NCBI RefSeq assembly: GCF_028206795.1
Contig: NZ_JAQLFJ010000004.1
Coordinates: 4,571-68,570 of the forward strand
DNA from: Collinsella aerofaciens
GTDB taxonomy: Bacteria > Actinomycetota > Coriobacteriia > Coriobacteriales > Coriobacteriaceae
Direction: 5' to 3'
Length of the DNA stretch: 64,000 nt
Position 1 is the stretch's first letter, and the number at the start of each line of letters is the position of its first letter. The position numbers and the translations under genes are program-made. The notes under the pieces are model-generated. The model was not told the origin of the DNA, did no database searches, and saw only the letters and a program-made list of their open reading frames with translations. Of the stretch, positions 57,229-64,000 are shown in pieces.

Positions 57229-58230
57229 TTACTTCGCGGCGCCGGGGATGCCGTGGGAGGTTTTGGCGGTTTTGGCTCCGTTTACGATGGCGGTCTGTAG
57301 GGCCCTTACGGCGAGCATGCCCAGCAGGTCTAGGGGAACGGTGGCGCTTGTCTGAGCGTCTAGTTTGCCGCTGGCGAGGGTGTAGATGGTGTCGCCGTCG
57401 TTGGTGGTGTGCGTGGGGCGGATGGCGTGCGCATAGGCGTCTGCGGCCATTTGGGACACCTTGGTGGCCTGAGCCTTGGTGAGCTCAACGTTGGTGACGA
57501 TGCAGCTGATGGCGGTGTTGGTGCGGTCGAGCGGCATTTGCATGGAGCCGGCGGCGGCAAAGGCTGCGAGCTCCATGTCGACGATTTGGTCGCTATCTGC
57601 TGCAGCGCGCATACCAGCGATCCACTCGCCGGTGAAGGGGTCGACGACGTTGCCGCAGGCGTTGACCGAAACCACGGCACCCACCTTAACAGGGCCGAGT
57701 GCCACGGCGGCAGCGCCAAGGCCGGCCTTCATGCAGGTGGCGGGGCCCATGAGCTTTCCTACGGTAGCACCCGTGCCGGCACCCACATTACCCTGCTCGA
57801 GCGTGGTGGGGGTGTTGTCGAGCGCCTCACGTACGGCGGCGATGCCGGCTTCGATGTCGGGGCGCACGGTGGGGTCGCCAAAAGCGAGGTCAAAGATGCA
57901 GCTGGAGCACACGATAGGCACCTGCGTGGGGCCGACGGGAAGGCCGATGCCGCGGCTCTCAAGCTCGCGAGCGACGCCGCTTGCGGCCTCCAGGCCAAAG
58001 GCCGATCCGCCCGAAAGGCAGACAGCGTGGACCTTGTCGACGGTGTTTTCGGGTCGCAACAGGTCGGTTTCGCGCGATGCCGGGGCACCGCCGCGAACGT
58101 CAACGCCGCCGGTGGCGCCCTCGGGTGCCACGATTACGGTGCAACCGGTGCCGGCCTCCTCGTCCGTGTAGTTTCCAAAGCAAAAGCCATCGACATCGCA
58201 AACGTCAATGGCCTCAAGCAGTGTATCCAT
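57229..58230 (-). CDS. P1-family (DmpA/S58) peptidase
   Basis: A 333-residue N-terminal-nucleophile hydrolase family protein. 'GNVGAGTGATVGKLMG' in the middle is the self-cleavage site of P1 peptidases, the residue after Gly-Asn-Val becoming the new N terminus. 'VHAVCLSGGSAFGLEAASGV' is another family motif. Relatives are D- or beta-aminopeptidases. There is no signal peptide. A GCCC-type hairpin lies in its 5' UTR (about 58254-58270). Confidence 0.82.
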   Translation of the reverse strand: MDTLLEAIDVCDVDGFCFGNYTDEEAGTGCTVIVAPEGATGGVDVRGGAPASRETDLLRPENTVDKVHAVCLSGGSAFGLEAASGVARELESRGIGLPVGPTQVPIVCSSCIFDLAFGDPTVRPDIEAGIAAVREALDNTPTTLEQGNVGAGTGATVGKLMGPATCMKAGLGAAAVALGPVKVGAVVSVNACGNVVDPFTGEWIAGMRAAADSDQIVDMELAAFAAAGSMQMPLDRTNTAISCIVTNVELTKAQATKVSQMAADAYAHAIRPTHTTNDGDTIYTLASGKLDAQTSATVPLDLLGMLAVRALQTAIVNGAKTAKTSHGIPGAAK

Positions 58231-58300
58231 GTTTTACTCCTATCGGTTTTCCGCCGGGCCTTATGCCCGGTCGGGATCCGTACGGTACGCCGAAATTGTA

Positions 58301-58323
58301 GGCGCTGGGGGATACCCAGCGCC
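58301..58323 (-). terminator. hairpin between maf and the P1 peptidase gene
   Basis: GGCGCTGGG pairs with CCCAGCGCC around five bases, directly after the maf stop on the minus strand. No T-run; probably a partial terminator. Confidence 0.45.
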
Positions 58324-58331
58324 AGATGCAA

Positions 58332-58913
58332 TTACGATAGTTTTTGAATCGCGCGTGCGACGCGAGCGATGGGCAGGCCCACCACGTTGTAGAAGTCGCC
58401 CGAAATATTATGCACGAGCATGCGCCCGCCGACGCCCTGGATGCCGTAGGCGCCGGCCTTGTCCATGGGCTCGCCTGAGGCGACGTAGCGCTCGATCTGC
58501 TCGTCGGTGAGCTCATAGAACGTCACGTCGGTCACATCGACAAACGACAGGCTCTCGGCGGCGTGCGGGGCTGTGGCGTCTCCGGCTCTAACGATGCAGA
58601 CGCCGGTTGCGACCTGATGCGTGCGGCCCGAAAGCTCGCGGAGCATGGTGCGCGCCTCGTCCCCGTCTGCCGGCTTGCCCATAATTTGGCCGTCAAAGGT
58701 GACAATAGTATCGGCCGCGACGGTCAGTTCGTTGGGCTCGGCATGCTCGGCGGCAACGGCGGCGGCTTTGGCACGCGCCAAGCGCTCGACGAGTGTAAGC
58801 GGAGCTTCGCCATCAAAAGGCGTTTCGTCGATATCTGCGGGAATCACGCGAATGTCATAGCCCGCCTCGCGCATCAACTCGATGCGGCGCGGTGATTGTG
58901 AAGCCAAAATCAT
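58332..58913 (-). CDS. maf: Maf-type nucleoside triphosphate pyrophosphatase
   Basis: A 193-residue Maf protein. 'ILASQSPRRIELMREAGY' is the N-terminal signature, and 'TVAADTIVTFDGQIMGKP' holds the catalytic Asp. 'KAGAYGIQGVGGRMLVHNISGDFYNVVGLP' is the C-terminal signature. It hydrolyses dTTP, UTP or modified pyrimidine triphosphates. Its ATG overlaps the stop of the DJ-1 gene by four bases (ATGA), so they are coupled. Confidence 0.92.
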   Translation of the reverse strand: MILASQSPRRIELMREAGYDIRVIPADIDETPFDGEAPLTLVERLARAKAAAVAAEHAEPNELTVAADTIVTFDGQIMGKPADGDEARTMLRELSGRTHQVATGVCIVRAGDATAPHAAESLSFVDVTDVTFYELTDEQIERYVASGEPMDKAGAYGIQGVGGRMLVHNISGDFYNVVGLPIARVARAIQKLS

Positions 58914-59452
58914 AGCTGAATGCCCTCGGCGACCTTCTCGACGGCCTTGTCGCCGGCGAGAGCGCGCAGCAGCTCAAGCGCAAAGGGGAGCGACTGGGCC
59001 ATGCCGCTGGCGGTGATGATGTTGCCGTCTTGCGTAACCTTCTCGCCGGTATAGGCGCCTTCGGGGAAGCTTTTCTCAAAGCCAGGGAAGCACGTGGCGT
59101 GGCGCCCCTCGAGTAGGTCGAGCTCGCCCAGGATAAACGGGGCGGCGCAGATGGCGGCAACGTGCTTGGTCGCGGCGAACTCGCAGACCACGTCGCAGAC
59201 GCGCTGATCGGCACGCAGGTTGGTGGCACCGGGCAAGCCGCCGGGCAGCACGACGCAGTCGTACTCGTCAAAGTTGATCTCATCAAAGAGCGCATCGCAG
59301 GTCACGGGGATCTGCAGCGAGCTTACGACCTCACGTGTGGGCATAATCGAGACGAGCGTGGCACGCACACCGCCGCGACGCATGACATCGACCATGGTCA
59401 AGCATTCAATAGTTTCAAAGCCATCGGCGGCGAGAACGGCAACGCTGGGCAT
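58910..59452 (-). CDS. DJ-1/PfpI family protein
   Basis: A 180-residue DJ-1-like protein. 'VAVLAADGFETIECLTMVDVMRR' opens the fold with the conserved Glu, and 'VAAICAAPFILGE' has the nucleophilic Cys elbow. It could be a deglycase, chaperone or thiamine-salvage enzyme; sequence does not separate these. AAAGGA six bases before ATG 59452 sets the start; the long upstream extension of the frame is not real. It is interesting that an Amadori-type operon also occurs in this window, but there is no genomic link. Confidence 0.85.
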   Translation of the reverse strand: MPSVAVLAADGFETIECLTMVDVMRRGGVRATLVSIMPTREVVSSLQIPVTCDALFDEINFDEYDCVVLPGGLPGATNLRADQRVCDVVCEFAATKHVAAICAAPFILGELDLLEGRHATCFPGFEKSFPEGAYTGEKVTQDGNIITASGMAQSLPFALELLRALAGDKAVEKVAEGIQL

Positions 59453-59558
59453 GAGGGTTCCTTTCATAGGCGGCATACAATTAGCCGTCTTATACCCCGA
59501 AGACCTCCGCTTGCCACGCTCGATTTCCCAATGATTTTTCTGAGCAATGATTAAGTGA

Positions 59559-60872
59559 CTAGTTGCGCCTAAGGTGGACGACGGTCTCGCAGTGGAAGGT
59601 TTGCGGGAACAGGTCGACTGGCGTGATCTTGACGGGGGAGAAGGTGCCTTCTTCGACAAAGCGTTTGAGATCGCGCGCCAGGGTGGCCGGGTCGCAGCTC
59701 ACGTAGGCGACATCGCGAGCACTCGTGCTGGCGATAAGGTCGATCGCCTCGGGGGCGAGGCCTGCGCGCGGCGGGTCGACCACCAAGACGTCGGCATCCT
59801 GGTCGGGGAACTCGCGCACCGCGTCTCCGCCAATGACGTCGACGTTATCAAGCTTGTTGATCTCCAGGTTACGGCGCAGGTCGCGCACGGCCGGGCCGTA
59901 GGCCTCGACGGCGGCGACGAAGTCGCAGCGGCGGGCGAGCGGCAGGGTAAAGGTTCCGGCGCCGCAGTACAGGTCCACGGCAAGCTCGTCTTCTTGCGGG
60001 TCGAGGGCGTCCATAACGAGATCAATCAAAATCTCGGCGCCCTTGGTGTTGACTTGGAAAAACGACGGGGCAGACAAGCGCATCTGGCCCTCGGCGATGT
60101 TCTCGGTCCACGAGCCCTCGCCGGCGAGCATTTCGACCTTGGAGACACGGCGGGCCTTCTTTTCGCCCCTGCTCATCACGCGCACGATGCTCGTGGGATG
60201 AGCGGCGTCCGCCAGCACGCGGGAGACCTGCGAGCGCGGAAAAGAGCCCGTAGGCGTCCAGAGTGCGACCTCGAGCGCCTTGGTGCGGCGCGATGCGCGA
60301 ATGCCCACGCGTTCGAGCCCCAAGTCATGGCTGCCGCTTAGATAGTTGAGTGCGCCGACGACCGATTTGAGCGCCTTCGGGAAGCGCTTATCGAACAGCG
60401 GGCACGCATCGACGGTCACGATTTTGCTGGGGTCGACACCGTGCATGCCAAGGCGCACGCGACCGTTGACGACGGTCGGTTCGAGCTCGATTTTATTGCG
60501 GTAGCCCCAGTCGTCCTTGGTGTGGCAGATGGGCTGTACCAACTTATCGACCTGCTCAGGAGCGAACTTGCCGATGCGCTCGAGCGTGGAGCGCAGGTTT
60601 TGCTCCTTGGCGGCAAGCTGTGCCGTGCGTGAGAGATTGCCCCACGAACAACCGCCGCAGATGCCAACGAAGGGGCAGGGTGGCTGAATGCGATCGGGGC
60701 TCGGCTCCAGAATCTCGGTCGTGCGGGCGCGCATGAACGACTTGCCGTCCTGTACGACCTCGGCCTCGACGGTGTCGCCTGCCACGGCGCCCTGCACAAA
60801 GACGGCCTTGCCGTTGTCGGCGTGCGCCAGCCCATCGGCGCCGTAGGTCATCGATTCTATAGTGAGCTTCAT
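59559..60872 (-). CDS. 23S rRNA (uracil-5-)-methyltransferase, RlmD/TrmA family
   Basis: A 437-residue RumA-type enzyme. A TRAM domain comes first, then the iron-sulfur Cys cluster 'CPFVGICGGCSWG'. 'VDLYCGAGTFTLPLAR' is the SAM motif, 'VVDPPRAGLAPEAI' follows, and the catalytic Cys is in 'VAYVSCDPATLARDL'. It methylates a uracil in 23S rRNA or tRNA; specificity is uncertain in this clade. The start ATG 60872 begins the TRAM domain. It is monocistronic. Confidence 0.85.
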   Translation of the reverse strand: MKLTIESMTYGADGLAHADNGKAVFVQGAVAGDTVEAEVVQDGKSFMRARTTEILEPSPDRIQPPCPFVGICGGCSWGNLSRTAQLAAKEQNLRSTLERIGKFAPEQVDKLVQPICHTKDDWGYRNKIELEPTVVNGRVRLGMHGVDPSKIVTVDACPLFDKRFPKALKSVVGALNYLSGSHDLGLERVGIRASRRTKALEVALWTPTGSFPRSQVSRVLADAAHPTSIVRVMSRGEKKARRVSKVEMLAGEGSWTENIAEGQMRLSAPSFFQVNTKGAEILIDLVMDALDPQEDELAVDLYCGAGTFTLPLARRCDFVAAVEAYGPAVRDLRRNLEINKLDNVDVIGGDAVREFPDQDADVLVVDPPRAGLAPEAIDLIASTSARDVAYVSCDPATLARDLKRFVEEGTFSPVKITPVDLFPQTFHCETVVHLRRN

Positions 60873-60916
60873 ATCCCTGCCTGTCATTCGTGTTGTTGTT
60901 CGCACCATGGTAACAG

Positions 60917-60964
60917 GGAAAAGCGCCCCGCATCCGAGGCTTTCCTCAAATGCGGGGCGCTTCT
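60917..60964 (-). terminator. terminator after ppk
   Basis: AAGCGCCCCGCAT pairs with ATGCGGGGCGCTT over 60920-60963, and TTTT then follows on the minus strand. It lies 22 bases beyond the ppk stop. Confidence 0.7.
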
Positions 60965-60985
60965 ACAAACTGCTTCTACAAACGA

Positions 60986-63394
60986 CTATTTCGTCTTGCC
61001 GGTAATGAGCGTCTTAAGACCCAGGCCGATCAGGCCCAGGCCCATGCGCACACGACCGGGGCGATGGCGCTCGATGGCCTTGGTCTTGCCGGCGGGCTTA
61101 TCGCGACGGGCGCTCGTCTCGGGTGCGGGCTTGGAGACCTGCGGCTCGGGCTGAGGTACAGGTGCGGGCTCGGGCTCAATGACGGTCGCCTGGACCTTTT
61201 GGACCTTGGGTGTGGCCGGCTGCGGCTCAGGAGCGGGGGCGGGCTTTGCCTCAATGACGGGCTCGGGCGCGGCCTCGGCGTTGCGATAGGCACGCTCCAG
61301 CAGGGCTTCCTGCGAGTTGAAGGGTTTCTCACCCTCTGCACGCTCCACGGGGACCCAGGTGCCGTCGCTCGTGAGGCTGCGGGCCTTCACGTTGTCGCGC
61401 AGCTGCATGCTCATGTACTCGTGCACCAGGGCGCGGCAGGTGGGGTCGAGCACGGGGAAGGCGATCTCCACGCGGTGCTCGGTGTTGCGTGTCATCATGT
61501 CGGCCGAGCTCAGATAGATCATGTCCGAGTCCACGCCAAAGGCGTAAACGCGCGCATGCTCCAAAAAGCGTCCGACGATAGAACGGACATGCACGTTCTC
61601 GGTCTTGCCAGGAACGCCCGGCTTGAGGCACGAGATGCCGCGGATGATCATGTCCACGCGGACTCCAGCGCACGATGCCTCGGCGATCTTGTCGATAACC
61701 TCGCGGTCGGTGAGCGAGTTGAGTTTAAAGAACACGCGGGCGGGCTCGCCAGCGAGAGCGCGCTGAATCTCGCGATCCAGACCGCGCATGATGAGCGGCT
61801 TCAGGCCGACCGGCGCCACGCCCAGGAAGCGGTAATCGCCGCGCAGATTGCCCAGCGACAGGTTGCGGAAGAACAGGTTGGCGTCCTCGCCGATGCCGGG
61901 GTGGGCGGTCATGAGCATAAAGTCGCTGTAGAGTTTGGCCGTCTTCTCGTTAAAGTTGCCGGTGCCCAGCAGCGTCAGACGCGTTAGCGCCATGCCTTCG
62001 CGATAGGTGAGCTGGCAGATCTTGGAGTGGCACTTAAAGCCCTCAGAGCCGTAGATGACGGTGCAGCCGGCCTCTTCCAGGCGCTCGGCCCACTCGATGT
62101 TGTTCTGCTCGTCAAAGCGCGCGCGGAGCTCCATGAGCACCGTGACCTCTTTGCCGTTCTCGGCGGCATCGATCAGCGACTCGCACAGGCGGCTCTGCTT
62201 GGCCACGCGGTAGAGCGTGATGCGCAGTGAGATGCACTCGGGGTCGTAGGCGGCCTCGTGCACCAGATCCAGGAAGGGGTTCATAGCCTCATAGGGATAA
62301 AAGAGCAGCTTGTCGTGCTGAAGTACCTGCTCGCGGATGGAGCGGGTCATATCGATGGTGGGGTTGGGCTGCGGCTTAAACGGCGTAAAGAGCAGCTCGT
62401 TGCGCAGGTGCTCGGGAATCTTGCCCTCGATGCCAAAGACATAGCCCAGGTTGAGCGGGATATCGCAGGTAAAGACCGAGCGACGCGGGAGCTCGAGCGC
62501 CTTGCGGATAGTCTTGAGCGTTGCCTTCTCGAGCGAGCCCGATACGGCGAGCACCACCGGCTGCAGGCGCAGGCGCTTCTTGAGGATGCGCTTCATATGC
62601 TGGCGGTAGTCCTCTTCCTCTTCGACGCCCTCGCCGTCCGGATCGATGTCGGCGTTGCGGGTGACGCGGATGAGCGCGCGGTCGAGCGGCTTATAGGAGC
62701 CAAAGCAGCTGTCCAGGCAGGCGAGGATGACGTCCTCGAGCAGAATGTAGGAGTAGGTGCCGGTGGGCGAGGGGATCTCGACCACGCGGTTCATCGAGGC
62801 GGGAATTTCGATCAGGCCCAGCAGACTTTCCTCGTCGGTGACGCCGTCCAAGCCGCAGGCCAGGTAGAGCGCGCCGTTGCGCAGGTTGGGGAAGGGGTGG
62901 CGCGGGTCGATCACCAGCGGCGAGATGACCGGCGACACGTAGGCCTGGAAGTAGCGGGTGACAAAGGTGCGCTCCTCGGGCGTAAGCGAATCGATGCGAG
63001 CGCGGTGAACGCCTAGGGTGTCGAGCTTGCCCTCGATGCTCTTAAAGATGGACTCCCATCGGGTAAGGAGCCCGGGCATTTCGGTCATGACAGCATCGAC
63101 CTGTTCGGAGGCGGTCATATTGCTCTTGTTGTCGACAGGCTGTTTTTTGAGCTCCGCCAGATCGGACAGGCCGCCCACGCGCACCATGAGAAACTCGTCG
63201 AGGTTAGACTCGAAAATCGACACGAACTTTAGACGCTCGAACAGCGGAACGGTCTCGTCGAAGGCTTCGTCAAGCACACGGTTATCAAAGCGCAGCCAGC
63301 TGAGCTCTCGGTTCTGCGTGTACGAGAAGTCGCGCGGCGGTTTGCGCAGCTTTGCGGCGGCTTGCTTTTTTTCGATTTTGCTCGGCATATGCAT
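60986..63394 (-). CDS. ppk: polyphosphate kinase 1 with a C-terminal extension
   Basis: An 802-residue Ppk1. 'NRELSWLRFDNRVLDEA' is the N-terminal domain, 'DLVHEAAYDPECISLRITLYRVAK' the catalytic core, and 'GFKCHSKICQLTYR' holds a His at the phosphorylated position. 'RNTEHRVEIAFPV' is the second phospholipase D-like half. It makes polyphosphate from ATP. About 100 residues beyond the usual end are Pro/Glu/Ala-rich, then Lys/Arg-rich with a short Gly/Leu tail ('MGLGLIGLGLKTL'), which may bind polyphosphate or membrane. Two ATGs (63394, 63388) are possible. Confidence 0.92.
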   Translation of the reverse strand: MHMPSKIEKKQAAAKLRKPPRDFSYTQNRELSWLRFDNRVLDEAFDETVPLFERLKFVSIFESNLDEFLMVRVGGLSDLAELKKQPVDNKSNMTASEQVDAVMTEMPGLLTRWESIFKSIEGKLDTLGVHRARIDSLTPEERTFVTRYFQAYVSPVISPLVIDPRHPFPNLRNGALYLACGLDGVTDEESLLGLIEIPASMNRVVEIPSPTGTYSYILLEDVILACLDSCFGSYKPLDRALIRVTRNADIDPDGEGVEEEEDYRQHMKRILKKRLRLQPVVLAVSGSLEKATLKTIRKALELPRRSVFTCDIPLNLGYVFGIEGKIPEHLRNELLFTPFKPQPNPTIDMTRSIREQVLQHDKLLFYPYEAMNPFLDLVHEAAYDPECISLRITLYRVAKQSRLCESLIDAAENGKEVTVLMELRARFDEQNNIEWAERLEEAGCTVIYGSEGFKCHSKICQLTYREGMALTRLTLLGTGNFNEKTAKLYSDFMLMTAHPGIGEDANLFFRNLSLGNLRGDYRFLGVAPVGLKPLIMRGLDREIQRALAGEPARVFFKLNSLTDREVIDKIAEASCAGVRVDMIIRGISCLKPGVPGKTENVHVRSIVGRFLEHARVYAFGVDSDMIYLSSADMMTRNTEHRVEIAFPVLDPTCRALVHEYMSMQLRDNVKARSLTSDGTWVPVERAEGEKPFNSQEALLERAYRNAEAAPEPVIEAKPAPAPEPQPATPKVQKVQATVIEPEPAPVPQPEPQVSKPAPETSARRDKPAGKTKAIERHRPGRVRMGLGLIGLGLKTLITGKTK

Positions 63395-63946
63395 CTGTCC
63401 GTTCAGTCCCCGCAGGGGGACGGTTGCCTAACACTATTCACTATTGTCTCAATTTAGTCGACTTGTGGCACGGACGTATTGTGCGAACGGTATCTTAACC
63501 TACTTCTTACGCTGTCAAGCCATAGAGCTGACGCCCGTCGCGTTGCGAAAAACGGTCTAGATCCTCACTCAACTGCTGAGTATGTGTGAATAAGAATGAT
63601 AGATAGCTGAATATCATCGAATACAGGCAGAAACGTAAACAAGCGTCATTTATATACATAAAACCGTTGTAGATATGCAATTCTTAATCGAAAGATTGGA
63701 GTTGTAATTGCGAATGATTTTTGAGAAAAAAGAGCGTTTACCTTAGAAAAGTTACTTTAGAACGCCGAAGTACATCATGGGGGAATCACATGCGATATAC
63801 CGTTCATCGCACTTTGTTGACCGTTCGGGGGCGAGGTGGAATTGCGGGTGGAATTTGGATATAACTAGAGCTGTCAGCAAGCAGTGCCCGTTACGGAAGG
63901 GCGCTGAGAGATTCGGCCGAAAGGCCCGAAAGAAAGGTAGGAGGCC
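63395..63946 (+). promoter_or_regulatory. 552-base AT-rich control region between ppk and arcA
   Basis: There is no convincing reading frame. It holds the divergent control regions of ppk (-) and arcA (+). TGTGAATAAGAATGAT (63585-63600) and TGAATATCATCGAATAC (63608-63624) resemble ArgR/ARG boxes (TGAAT...ATTCA), which would suit arginine control. TATAAC at about 63860 is a possible -10 box for arcA. A small hairpin (TTCGG...CCGAA, 63912-63930) sits in the arcA leader. Confidence 0.45.
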
Positions 63947-64000
63947 ATGACGAAAGGTCTGCACGTGCCTTCCGAGATCGGCAAGCTCAGGAAGGTCTGC
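63947..64000 (+). CDS. arcA: arginine deiminase, first 18 codons (cut by window edge)
   Basis: The frame starts at ATG 63947 after GTAGGAGG and continues past the right edge. The visible residues 'LHVPSEIGKLRKVC' match the N terminus of ArcA, which turns arginine into citrulline and ammonia in the arginine deiminase pathway. The long AT-rich leader upstream contains possible ArgR sites. Only the N terminus is seen, so the call rests on that motif. Confidence 0.8.
   Translation, partial: MTKGLHVPSEIGKLRKVC

Overview
The window looks like chromosome of an anaerobic, high-GC actinobacterium of class Coriobacteriia, most like Collinsella. This is inferred from overall gene content and coding style (GC-rich codons, AAAGGAG-type ribosome sites, an ATP-grasp D-Asp ligase next to an Asp/Glu racemase, an LPxTG-anchored C69 dipeptidase, ECF transporters, mixed-acid enzymes and the start of arcA); no database was searched. 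Coding density is high. I saw no tRNA, rRNA, CRISPR, phage or intact insertion sequence.

Layout. 1-9.9 kb (+): one long catabolic operon with a YfcC-type carrier, two amidohydrolase-type proteins, FrlC-, FrlB- and FrlD-like proteins, a second PfkB kinase, YjbQ, a BtpA/SgcQ protein and an FGGY kinase. It resembles an enlarged fructoselysine (Amadori product) pathway. 9.9-12.8 kb: tatD and tcdA (-), a probable free-standing small RNA, and an sdpR-sdpI pair in which sdpI appears frameshifted. 13-24 kb: ettA, two low-complexity surface or unknown proteins, nadE, an aminotransferase, ldh, a DUF2974 hydrolase between two matching small palindromic repeats, and a nucleoid-associated protein. 24.4-29.8 kb: a lysine operon (lysA-dapA as one open frame, dapB, dapH) read leftward behind a lysine riboswitch, with a divergent M20 deacetylase suited to the N-acetyl branch. 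30-34 kb: an FxLYD protein with its ribosome site inside a 14-bp stem, an HTH protein plus membrane Ser/Thr kinase, and a secreted coiled-coil cell-wall protein. 34-37 kb: MOSC protein, D-Asp ligase-like protein and racemase. 37-40.5 kb (-): an ECF transporter with a TrpP-like S component behind a 22-residue leader peptide with three consecutive Trp codons and a terminator, that is, a tryptophan attenuator. 40.7-50.4 kb: C69 dipeptidase, a 30-residue membrane peptide, a lipid kinase, RNase D, a Zn peptidase, xseAB, a HIT protein, and a LysR-MFS pair of different composition. 50.5-54.4 kb: two tandem acetate kinase genes and a convergent pta. 54.6-64 kb: glf and a glycosyltransferase, a P1 peptidase, maf, a DJ-1 protein, an RlmD-type methyltransferase, ppk1 and the first codons of arcA.

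The most unusual non-coding signal is a family of three large nested palindromes (53266-53396, 56885-56994, 57088-57216). Each lies just 3' of a gene in that gene's sense orientation. Outer arms of 25-31 bp differ completely between copies but are self-complementary within each copy, while short internal-loop motifs (GTCCT on the 5' side, TGCGGA on the 3' side) are kept. That pattern fits a structured RNA class. Next in interest are the Trp-leader ECF operon with its long-range inverted repeat, the lysA-dapA fused frame behind the riboswitch, the acetate kinase paralogue with changed active-site residues, and the expanded frl-like operon.
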